This document shows, in pieces, positions 1 to 4,293 of a DNA stretch of 5,266 nt (position 1 is its first letter; every line of letters begins with the position of its first letter). A program made the position numbers and the translations under genes. The DNA comes from Actinomycetota bacterium. Lineage in GTDB: Bacteria > Actinomycetota > UBA4738. The stretch is from the NCBI GenBank assembly GCA_005888465.1, contig VAYJ01000187.1, positions 1 to 5,266 of the forward strand, in the 5' to 3' direction. Under the pieces are notes generated by a model that was given only the letters and a program-made list of their open reading frames with translations, was not told the DNA's origin and did not search any database.

Positions 1-165
1 CCTGATCGGCGGCGCCTTCGCCATGCTCGTGATCATCGCATCGATGCCAAGCAGGGCGTGGTGACGTTGGAGGTGCCTTCGCCCGTCGACCCCGACGTGG
101 CTACGACGGTGGCTCGTGACATCTGGGGCGTGCGGGAGGTAAAGATTCGCCAGGTGGACATCCCG
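1..165 (+). pseudogene. BON-domain-like fragment, 5' end outside window
   Basis: Frame 1 is open from the first base. It reads IDAKQGVVTLEVPSP followed by VATTVARDIWGVREVKIRQ. The pattern of GVVTL, then a stretch rich in small residues, then a GVREV ending is typical of the BON domain, a small fold found in periplasmic and membrane-associated proteins. The usual GxV turn after GVVTL is missing, and the residues before IDAKQ are arginine-rich and unconvincing, so the N-terminal half may be frameshifted. Frame 2 gives a hydrophobic end, LIGGAFAMLVIIASMPSRAW, stopping at 62-64, which is an alternative reading of the first 60 bases. The open frame continues to 426, but past about 165 the translation no longer resembles the domain and overlaps the pilin gene on the other strand, so I end the call there. 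Assignment is by motif only. Confidence 0.33.
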
Positions 166-265
166 GTACCCCCTTTTCATTGTGTAGGTTGCCCATACGG
201 TCGGCCGGCGGCATTCGCCGAACCGCGAGGATTCTGCTCTCCAACGCGTCTCGAGACTCATGAGC

Positions 266-283
266 CCCACGCTTCGGCGTGGG
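266..283. other. Perfect 7-bp hairpin with cUUCGg tetraloop
   Basis: CCCACGC, loop TTCG, GCGTGGG. The C(UUCG)G loop is the extra-stable tetraloop. It lies about 70 bases beyond the stop codon of the minus-strand pilin gene, so it could end or stabilise that transcript. No T-run follows on either strand, so a classical intrinsic terminator is not supported. Confidence 0.5.
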
Positions 284-321
284 AACGGGGGACGGCGCCA
301 GGCCTGCCCCCGTCGCCGCGA

Positions 322-337
322 TGCTTCTGGGGAAGCA
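322..337 (-). other. Short hairpin just downstream of the pilin stop
   Basis: TGCTTC, loop TGGG, GAAGCA, a perfect 6-bp stem 16 bases past the TAA of the pilin gene on the minus strand. It may protect the mRNA 3' end or cause pausing. No U-tract follows, so a terminator role is only possible. Confidence 0.3.
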
Positions 338-353
338 GGCGCGCAGGACCCGC

Positions 354-773
354 TTACGGAACGGTGATCGTCGTTCCGTCGCCGTTGGCGGTAATCGAGA
401 AGGTCCCGGTGCTGCTCGAGGTGTAGGTGTAGGTCCCGCTCCACGCAGGCGAGCCACCCGGGGGCGGTGTGGGCACGGTAGCGATGAAGGGCCCCGCAGA
501 TTGTCCCAGACCGTTCGCGGTCGGCTGCGTCAGGTCCGTTAGGGCGGCCGGCAGGGCACCCATGTGGGCGGTGAACATGCTCACGCCCGACGCGAGCGTG
601 CGGGTATCGGCTTGCGCTTTGGCCACGCGTGCCCGGGTCTGTATGTTGGCGTAGAGCGGGATAGCGATAGCCGCCAAGATCCCAATGATGGCCACCACGA
701 TCATCAGCTCGACGAGCGTGAAGCCGTCCTCGTTGCCCGCTCTCCTCCCTCGGCGATGCTGAAATCTAGCCAT
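354..773 (-). CDS. Type IV pilin / GspG-like pseudopilin
   Basis: A 139-residue prepilin. It has a 17-residue basic leader ending in glycine, then the class III signal FTLVELMIVVAIIG. Prepilin peptidase would cut after G17, and the new N-terminal phenylalanine would be methylated. The conserved glutamate at mature position 5 is present, and the hydrophobic helix runs to about residue 40. The C-terminal part is Gly/Ser/Thr-rich, with YTYTSSSTGTFSITANGDGT, like the beta-sheet end of GspG/PilA-type major (pseudo)pilins, and the length is normal for them. The product would be an inner-membrane subunit assembled into a pilus or type II secretion pseudopilus. The ATG at 773 has GGAGGG eight bases upstream (782-787) and the stop is TAA. 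No other pilus or secretion gene is in the window, so the gene looks solitary here. No disulfide-loop cysteines are seen. Family call is confident; PilA versus GspG is not resolved. Confidence 0.9.
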   Translation of the reverse strand: MARFQHRRGRRAGNEDGFTLVELMIVVAIIGILAAIAIPLYANIQTRARVAKAQADTRTLASGVSMFTAHMGALPAALTDLTQPTANGLGQSAGPFIATVPTPPPGGSPAWSGTYTYTSSSTGTFSITANGDGTTITVP

Positions 774-804
774 AAATGATGCCCTCCGGCCCTCGGTCCG
801 TCAG

Positions 805-820
805 TGAACTCCACGTGCCA
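805..820 (-). promoter_or_regulatory. Candidate sigma-54 (-24/-12) promoter of the pilin gene
   Basis: Read on the minus strand this is TGGCAC, five bases, then GTTCA. The -24 element is a perfect TGGCAC. The -12 element keeps C and A of TTGCA but has T where the conserved G should be. Transcription would start near 794, giving a leader of about 20 bases that just includes the GGAGGG ribosome site at 782-787. Sigma-54 control is common for type IV pilin genes, which is why the match is worth noting, but the imperfect -12 box keeps it tentative. Confidence 0.4.
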
Positions 821-953
821 GGGTCTTCGGCCCGAACTGAACATCGAGGTGCATTCACAATACCAACCCGATGCCGAGATACAAGAGAACGGGCGGGCGG
901 TAGCTCACCCTGGCCGCCCGTGGGTGCTGAGACGTCCCGCAGCGAAATAAGAC

Positions 954-982
954 GCCCCCGGCGTGCTGAACACGCCGAGGGC
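954..982. terminator. Strong GC hairpin, possible minus-strand terminator
   Basis: GCCC, one mismatch, CGGCGTG, loop CTGAA, CACGCCG, mismatch, GGGC: an 11-bp stem with a single mismatched pair. On the minus strand it is followed by GCGTCTTATTTC, a weak T-rich tail. On the plus strand nothing T-rich follows. It lies in the gene-poor stretch between the pilin promoter and the small frame at 1019. It could end transcription entering from the right on the minus strand and so insulate the pilin promoter. Confidence 0.4.
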
Positions 983-1018
983 TGGCTCATTCCCCCTAAC
1001 CGACCAAGGTAGAGACAA

Positions 1019-1144
1019 ATGGCCAAGACCAGCGTAGCCCCGAAGCGCGCTCGAACCAAAATTCTCCTGCCGCTTCGCGTCAAGCGCGGTCCGGCCGACA
1101 TCGAGTTCCGCCTCACGCACCTTCGCCTACAATCAGGCAAGTGA
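1019..1144 (+). CDS. Small basic hypothetical protein (41 aa)
   Basis: An ATG-to-TGA frame beginning MAKTSVAPKRARTKILLPLR and ending THLRLQSGK. AAGG at 1006-1009 lies nine bases before the ATG, a moderate ribosome site. Most third codon positions are G or C, which suits the genome, and the product is strongly basic. I do not recognise it. It could be a small nucleic-acid-binding protein or the front of a gene cut short. Longer frames on both strands cross the same bases but have poorer starts. A chance frame is quite possible. Confidence 0.3.
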   Translation: MAKTSVAPKRARTKILLPLRVKRGPADIEFRLTHLRLQSGK

Positions 1145-1220
1145 GATCGGCGCTTCCGCGCTCGAACCATCGCGGCGGGCTGACGTCGCACCTATGCAGC
1201 CAGTCGAGGAGGAGATGACC

Positions 1221-1277
1221 ATGAAATGGGCGACCAGGAACGGAGGCGGCGGGCCGCAGCCCGTCTCACCATTTTGA
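1221..1277 (+). pseudogene. Very short frame with strong ribosome site, possible gene 5' remnant
   Basis: GAGGAGGAG (1206-1214) is a near-ideal ribosome site and ATG follows at 1221, after an in-frame ATG at 1215 that is too close to the site. The product is only 18 residues, beginning MKWATRNGG and ending at TGA. MKWxTR is how proteins with a ChrB-type chromate-resistance domain usually begin, normally followed by a DRxACxWLIRRF-like stretch that is absent here. This may be the surviving 5' end of such a gene, later truncated, or a leader peptide. The family link rests on five residues and is weak. Confidence 0.25.
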
Positions 1278-1437
1278 CCAAGTCACCCACGCACGCCGGG
1301 CTTGTGGATCATTCCGGCGGTCGCGTCGGCACATAGTGGAGCGTTACAATTGGGGAGGCGATGAGCGCTCCCCGCTTTGACCTGCAGCTTTGTCGGGCAT
1401 AGCCTCAGCCGCCTTGAGCGACCCTCCTGGGCAACCG
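1278..1437. other. Gene-free stretch left of the transposase remnant
   Basis: No convincing gene is seen. A short frame, MSAPRFDLQL, starts at 1361 directly after GGGGAGG and stops after 13 codons. GGGGAG (1352-1357) and CTCCCC can pair around it. The left end of the IS630-type element should lie somewhere here or be deleted; no inverted copy of the right-end sequence near 1690-1710 was found. Confidence 0.4.
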
Positions 1438-1686
1438 TGGCTGGCGACGCATCCCCGGGTGCATTTTCACTTCACCCCGACCGGAGCCTCGTGGCTGAAC
1501 ATGGTCGAAGCATGGTTCAGCATTCTGACCCGCAAGTCGGTCCGCCGGGGTTCGTTCGATACGGTGCGCGCCCTCATCCGCCACATCGAGCGCTACCTTG
1601 CCGAGTGGAATGCGCACCCGACGCCCTTTGTGTGGACTAAAGAACCCGCCGACATCATCCGCAAAGCCCTCCGGCGTGCCCATTAA
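1438..1686 (+). pseudogene. IS630-family transposase, C-terminal fragment
   Basis: The translation PWLATHPRVHFHFTPTGAS, then WLNMVEAWFSILTRKSVRRG, then WNAHPTPFVWTK is the classic end of IS630-type DDE transposases. The glutamate in NMVEAWF (codon 1507-1509) is the third catalytic acid of the DD-E triad. Complete enzymes have about 340 residues; only the last 80 or so are here, and both catalytic aspartates and the helix-turn-helix region are missing. Homology begins abruptly at the tryptophan codon 1438; the open frame to its left (from 1390) is unrelated. The stop is TAA at 1684-1686. The fragment cannot catalyse transposition. It marks an old insertion that lost its left two thirds. Confidence 0.88.
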
Positions 1687-1714
1687 CATGACTTCTCGGA
1701 CGGAACACTAGTGT
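1687..1714. mobile_element. Probable right end of the IS630-type element
   Basis: Directly after the transposase stop comes a short spacer ending in ACACTAGTGT, a 10-bp palindrome at 1705-1714. IS630-family elements insert at TA, often within CTAG, and this palindrome contains CTAG at its centre, so the element boundary could be there. The matching left inverted repeat is not in the window, so the boundary cannot be confirmed. Confidence 0.3.
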
Positions 1715-1796
1715 ACTCAGTGCAGCGGGTCCCCGCACTCGTCTGCTAGACTTCCAGGCCAAGCTGGGGCGAGGAGAAGATAGAAAGGAGCCGGTT

Positions 1797-1994
1797 GTGG
1801 CCGACGACGGACGCCACTGCATGGACCACGGCAGGACTCACTTGGCATATCGTTGGTACGTGCATGAGAAGCGATCCTCGGAGCCTGAGGTGTTTGTCAT
1901 ACGGGGCTCCGCTCCGAGAGTTGACTACTTGTGCAACGCTGCTTACAGCCGTCTGCCTCGGTCTGAGCAAGCGGAGTGGAAACTTCTTGAATAA
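1797..1994 (+). CDS. Small hypothetical protein (65 aa), first gene of a three-gene cluster
   Basis: The GTG start at 1797 is chosen because AAGGAG (1785-1790) lies six bases upstream, an ideal ribosome site; an in-frame ATG at 1821 has none. The product is soluble-looking and rich in charged and aromatic residues. It contains HLAYRWYVHEKR, then PRVDYLCNAAYSRLP, then EQAEWKLLE at the end, with two cysteines and no signal peptide or membrane helix. The stop TAA is followed 14 bases later by the start of the secreted-protein gene, suggesting one transcript. A longer frame (1795-2127) overlaps it but lacks a ribosome site at its start. I recognise no family. Likely real because of the start signal and spacing. 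Confidence 0.6.
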   Translation: MADDGRHCMDHGRTHLAYRWYVHEKRSSEPEVFVIRGSAPRVDYLCNAAYSRLPRSEQAEWKLLE

Positions 1995-2008
1995 GTGGAG
2001 GCGCCCCC

Positions 2009-2416
2009 ATGCGTCATACACTTCGTTGGACCGCTCCGCTCGCTTTCGGCTTCTTCGTTCTTGCCACCTCCGCCTCTGCCGAGTGCGCGTGGGTGCTGTG
2101 GGTACTGGACGAGCGCCTTGGGGATGATCCGAAGGACCGGAACTGGGGTGCGCAGACAATGCGCTGGATCGTGCTCGGAGCGGCCTCCAGCGAGACGGAA
2201 TGTCACCGCAGACTTCGGGACGCGATTGAGCGCGTTGCACATCCAGACTTCCCCCGGCTGGACGCGGACGTGATGTACAAGGTAACCGGGGACACGGTAA
2301 CGCTCCTCTTCTTTCCGAAGGACTCCAAACCAACGGATACAATGACGCGCTCGCAGACCTTTCGCTACGCCTGCCTTCCCGACACCCTCGACCCGCGTGG
2401 GCCGAGGGGGAAGTGA
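2009..2416 (+). CDS. Small secreted protein of unknown function (135 aa)
   Basis: ATG at 2009 has GGAGG (1996-2000) eight bases upstream. The N-terminus is a textbook Sec signal peptide: basic MRHTLRW, a hydrophobic core to about residue 20, and an ASA cleavage site before E25. The mature protein starts ECAWVLW and has three cysteines (26, 65 and 122). It ends in YACLPDTLDPRGPRGK. I recall a family of short exported proteins in uncultured soil bacteria with the same ends: a CAWVLW start, an internal ETEC-like helix and a CLPDTxDPRGPxGK tail. No function is known to me. Expected location is the periplasm. Cysteines 26, 65 and 122 are candidates for disulfide or metal binding, but an odd number leaves one unpaired. 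The gene overlaps the next start by four bases (GTGA), implying coupled translation. Confidence 0.85.
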   Translation: MRHTLRWTAPLAFGFFVLATSASAECAWVLWVLDERLGDDPKDRNWGAQTMRWIVLGAASSETECHRRLRDAIERVAHPDFPRLDADVMYKVTGDTVTLLFFPKDSKPTDTMTRSQTFRYACLPDTLDPRGPRGK

Positions 2417-2679
2417 GCGCCGCCATGCCGGAGCGCAATGCGTGTCTTGTGGTGTTGGGATCGACTTGGAGCGAGATCTTCGGAGAGACATCTCCAGATC
2501 TCGCACAGTACAAGTACAAGCTGCGCTGTCGGATTGTCTACGACAACCAGCGAACCACCCATGTCTTGATTTTCGAAGTGTCAACCTCATCAGGCGTGTT
2601 CAGCAAATTAGTGCCAAAGCTAAAGCACATTCCCAAGGACAAGATCATCAGGGAAGAGCCTTGGGATCGCGGGATGTAG
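2413..2679 (+). CDS. Small hypothetical protein (88 aa), third gene of the cluster
   Basis: The frame starts with GTG at 2413, overlapping the TGA of the preceding gene, or with ATG at 2425. GAGGGGG at 2404-2410 is close to the GTG and about 14 bases from the ATG, so the start is unsettled and may depend on translational coupling. The product mixes beta-like hydrophobic stretches (CLVVLGSTWSEIFGE, HVLIFEVSTSSGVF) with a lysine-rich end (KLVPKLKHIPKDKIIREEPW). There is no signal peptide or membrane helix. Codons use more A and T in third positions than the flanking genes, which may mean a different origin. I recognise no family. The compact position after the secreted-protein gene supports a real gene. 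Confidence 0.6.
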   Translation: MSAAMPERNACLVVLGSTWSEIFGETSPDLAQYKYKLRCRIVYDNQRTTHVLIFEVSTSSGVFSKLVPKLKHIPKDKIIREEPWDRGM

Positions 2680-2733
2680 ACGAGCTACGCTTCCCCGACG
2701 ACCGGCACGAGCAGCCACCAGCCAGTAGCCGAA

Positions 2734-2760
2734 GCCACGGCTGATACTCCTGGCCGTGGC
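2734..2760 (+). terminator. 8-bp perfect hairpin after the small-gene cluster
   Basis: GCCACGGC, an 11-base loop, GCCGTGGC. The stem begins 55 bases after the stop of the third cluster gene. No T-run follows on the plus strand, so it may be a pause or mRNA-stability hairpin rather than a true intrinsic terminator. The rest of 2680-2875 holds no gene I can support; competing frames on both strands look partly coding but lack starts. Confidence 0.3.
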
Positions 2761-2875
2761 CGTACCAGTTCACCATCGAGAAGGTCTTGAAGGGCGCCCA
2801 GCCATCCGGACGGAGGTGCTCGTTTCTGTTGCAGCTGCTCCGTTTCCTAGGCTTTTCTCGCCGCAGAGAAGAGAA

Positions 2876-3050
2876 TCAGAAGCCGTCCGGGACTGACTCC
2901 ACGCTCGCTTCTCGGCCGTCACGAGCGATCACGCTTTCAATTACTTCCTCAAGATGCTCTGGGGTGAAGGGTTTATGGAGGATGGGAACGAGCGCGCCGT
3001 CGTGCTGGCCTAGAAAACCTCGAGTCGGTCTCTCGGCGGTCATAATGACC
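2876..3050 (-). pseudogene. Response-regulator receiver domain, C-terminal half
   Basis: Read on the minus strand, the frame gives AAVIMTAERP, then LVPILHKPFTPEHLEEVIES, ending in VPDGF and TGA at 2876-2878. VIMTA is strand beta-4 with the conserved threonine (codon at 3038-3040). HKPF supplies the conserved lysine (codon at 2972-2974) after beta-5, followed by helix alpha-5. These are the switch residues of CheY-like receivers. The phosphorylated aspartate and the first half of the domain are missing. Upstream, the frame runs into TAG at 3071-3073, inside recombinase sequence. So this is the tail of a truncated two-component regulator that stopped at the receiver domain, not a functional protein. 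Confidence 0.75.
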
Positions 3051-3058
3051 GCCGCGAG
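3030..3058. repeat. Long near-perfect palindrome at the regulator/recombinase junction
   Basis: Arms CGGCGGTCAT (3034-3043) and ATGACCGCCG (3045-3054) are perfectly complementary around one central base. Beyond one mismatch, three further pairs extend it to 3030-3058, giving a 13-bp stem. It lies where the response-regulator homology (left, minus strand) meets recombinase homology (right, plus strand). That position suggests it took part in the rearrangement or was created by it. Part of it is simply the coding sequence for AVIMTA, so a coincidental contribution cannot be excluded. Confidence 0.6.
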
Positions 3059-3142
3059 CGCCTCGAGCGCCTAGCCGAGCGGGTCAAGACCACCGGTGCT
3101 CGCGCCATCGTCGTGTACCACCTCGACCGCTTTGCCCGGGAC
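3047..3142 (+). pseudogene. Serine recombinase catalytic-domain segment, inverted relative to its N-terminus
   Basis: On the plus strand the frame reads DRRERLERLAERVKTTG, then ARAIVVYHLDRFARD. This is the middle of a resolvase-type serine recombinase catalytic domain. LDRFAR carries the conserved Asp, Arg and second Arg of the LDRxxR motif. After codon 3140-3142 the homology ends and the frame runs into unrelated sequence. The preceding part of the same domain lies on the opposite strand immediately to the right (3143-3411). Flipping this roughly 96-base block restores GVSDRRERLERL in frame, so this is one gene with an internal inversion. The DNA-binding C-terminal part of the recombinase is absent. 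Confidence 0.75.
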
Positions 3143-3411
3143 GACACACCATCGTCGGCTAGGACCTCGGCGAGCGACCACCGGCGCTCCCTGCAGTAGG
3201 CCTCGATGCGCGCCCGCTGGTCCTCGAGGGAGATGGTGCGGGCGCCCGATTCCTTGCTGCGTCGGACGTAGCCCAGAGCGATCGTCCTAGCGGTCGATGG
3301 CAGCGCTGTCGTCGGCCTTCGGGTCGGATAAGCCTCGATGAGGAGCGCGAGGACCCCGAGGGCGATCCGCTGGGGCGTCGTGAGCGAGCCGAAGGTCACG
3401 GGGACCATCAT
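3143..3411 (-). pseudogene. Serine recombinase, N-terminal fragment
   Basis: The minus-strand frame contains IALGYVRRSKESG, SLEDQRARIEAYCRERRW and LAEVLADDGVS. This is the start of a resolvase/invertase-type serine recombinase: YVRxS holds the catalytic serine and its neighbouring arginine, and SLEDQ, AYCRERxW and DDGVS are standard family landmarks. The fragment stops at DDGVS, where the following sequence is in the wrong orientation. The open frame begins at ATG 3411 with AGGAG eight bases upstream (3420-3424), but the first 40 or so residues do not look like the family; the usual start would lie just before IALGY. Full-length large serine recombinases have 450 or more residues, so this is a non-functional remnant. 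Confidence 0.82.
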
Positions 3412-3497
3412 CGACGGCGCTCCTGCGCGATTATCTTGCCTTTACCCGGCAGATAGATTGAACTCAACTCCAGGGCAGTCCTCGAAAGGAGCAACTC

Positions 3498-3770
3498 ATG
3501 CCAGAGCCCGTCGAACTGAGAATGAGTCTGGAGCTGCACCACACCCTGCTGGAGGCCGCCCCTCCGGGGTCGGCCGTGGAGGCACGCTTGCAGGCGGCAG
3601 ACACCCGGTACGACATACTTCCGGGTCTCGAACACTATCGATGGTTCGTCGGAACCCCAGACGAGGCCCAAGCGCTGAAAGCGCTCATGCTGGTCTGGGC
3701 GCCCAAGTCGACCTATCTCGTCGACGAAGCACTGCGCGAGGCTCGACCGCAGCGAATCAGCGGCGGCTAG
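3498..3770 (+). CDS. Hypothetical protein (90 aa), intact
   Basis: AAAGGAG (3485-3491) lies six bases before the ATG, one of the best ribosome sites in the window. The protein begins MPEPVELRMSLELHHTLLEA, continues through AADTRYDILPGLEHYRWFVG, and ends with a helical DEALREARPQRISGG. It is acidic in the first half and predicted mostly helical by eye, with no cysteine, signal peptide or membrane segment. I do not recognise a family. It stands alone between the divergent recombinase remnant and a convergent zinc-finger pseudogene. A loose promoter-like pair, TTATCT (3431-3436) and TAGATT (3454-3459) at 17-bp spacing, precedes it, too weak to call separately. A longer plus-strand frame (3338-3928) and a minus-strand frame cover the same bases but lack start signals. 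Confidence 0.72.
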   Translation: MPEPVELRMSLELHHTLLEAAPPGSAVEARLQAADTRYDILPGLEHYRWFVGTPDEAQALKALMLVWAPKSTYLVDEALREARPQRISGG

Positions 3771-3787
3771 CCTCCTCGCCGTGGAGG
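3771..3787. other. Small hairpin between convergent genes
   Basis: CCTCC, seven-base loop, GGAGG, placed exactly between the TAG of the 90-residue gene and the TGA of the minus-strand zinc-finger frame. It could be a weak bidirectional end signal. The stem is only five pairs and no T-run follows on either strand. Confidence 0.25.
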
Positions 3788-4091
3788 TCATCCGAAGAAC
3801 TCGTCGGCCGCGCGAACATCACTGCGTCCCGCCACCAGCCCGAGCGGGCGCAACCGACTCAGGGGATTCCTGAAGGCTCCGCCGCTGGCTTCGTAGTCGG
3901 TCGCCTCCGACTGTCGGCTGGCTATTGACTCAAGCAGCCACGCCCGATAGCACACCAGATGCGCGTGCGCTCGTCGTGTTCCGATGACTTCGTGCGACGA
4001 CTCAGCAGCGGAAAATCGGCTTGTTGCACACGGCACAGATGTCACTTACGGTGCCGGCCGGGGTGGTGCCCTTTCTGGTGTTGCAGCCCAC
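3788..4091 (-). pseudogene. Small CxxC...HxxC zinc-finger protein gene with a frameshift
   Basis: On the minus strand one frame reads GTVSDICAVCNKPI down to about 4012, then hits TGA at 4002-4004. The neighbouring frame carries on with SAAESSHEVIGTRRAHAHLVCYRAWLLESI and ends at TGA 3788. Dropping one T from the TTTT run (plus 4012-4015, AAAA) joins them into CNKPISAAESSHEV. The joined product has CAVC and HLVC, a four-ligand zinc-finger pattern seen in short proteins of the type CxxCxxxI...AHLxCxxAWL. A possible GTG start lies at 4089-4091. The same frame stays open and plausible upstream to 4198, where TAG precedes it, so the true start may be lost. The frameshift sits in a homopolymer, so a sequencing error is possible. 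A plus-strand frame (3984-4250) mirrors part of the same codons and is the main competitor. Confidence 0.5.
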
Positions 4092-4237
4092 CTCACTTCC
4101 GCTCTCGACGTGCTCTTGCTCAGCGGATGCGATTGGTTCGTTGCCGACATCCTTGAGATGTTGGCTGTCATCGATGGCCAGATAGCGGTGCAGGAAGATC
4201 TATATCTAGTATCTGCCCGCGCGGATACCACAATCCA

Positions 4238-4254
4238 CCCACTAAAGTAGTGGG
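4238..4254. other. 7-bp hairpin near the AT-rich intergenic pocket
   Basis: CCCACTA, loop AAG, TAGTGGG, a perfect stem. It lies between the zinc-finger region and the palindrome/promoter block. It overlaps the first of two 11-bp tandem repeats, AAGTAGTG(G/A)GG at 4245-4255 and 4256-4266. It could be a terminator, an operator half or part of a protein-binding array; nothing decides between them. Confidence 0.35.
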
Positions 4255-4271
4255 GAAGTAGTGAGGGAAAT

Positions 4272-4293
4272 ATTAGGGTACCCTAATTATAAT
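4272..4293 (+). promoter_or_regulatory. 16-bp perfect palindrome abutting a TATAAT box
   Basis: ATTAGGGTACCCTAAT (4272-4287) is a perfect inverted repeat, followed immediately by TATAAT (4288-4293), a consensus -10 hexamer. On the minus strand TATAAT also occurs at 4291-4286. No good -35 hexamer is found 16-18 bases upstream (GGGAAA on the plus strand), a pattern expected of activator-dependent promoters. The palindrome fills the -35/-10 spacer, where a dimeric repressor or MerR-type activator would bind. The likely target is the gene starting at 4354, with transcription from about 4300; the minus-strand box could serve the zinc-finger gene. The block is markedly AT-rich against its surroundings. 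Confidence 0.5.

Noticed and set aside
58..426. 122-residue plus-strand frame from GTG 58
   Set aside because: Only the first third resembles a BON domain. The remainder is low-quality sequence that overlaps the well-supported pilin gene on the other strand.
766..1191. 141-residue minus-strand frame upstream of the pilin gene
   Set aside because: Arginine-rich translation, no ribosome site, no family pattern, and it crosses the pilin promoter and a strong hairpin.
1746..2590. Long minus-strand frames (257 and 215 residues) opposite the small-gene cluster
   Set aside because: They are antisense to three plus-strand genes with good starts and a clear signal peptide; composition is Arg/Ser/Pro-rich, as expected of shadows.
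2787..3074. 95-residue plus-strand frame
   Set aside because: It is the antisense of the response-regulator fragment, whose receiver motifs are clear on the minus strand.
3047..3147. Functional phase-variable invertible switch
   Set aside because: No matching inverted repeats were found at both ends of the flipped block, and the recombinase lacks its C-terminal domain. A one-off rearrangement is simpler.
3338..3928. 196-residue plus-strand frame
   Set aside because: It overlaps the better-supported 90-residue gene in another frame and has no ribosome site or recognisable domain.
3984..4250. 88-residue plus-strand frame with protein-like composition
   Set aside because: It uses the same triplets, reversed, as the minus-strand zinc-finger frame, which has metal-ligand motifs. 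No ribosome site precedes it. It remains the main alternative and is noted there.
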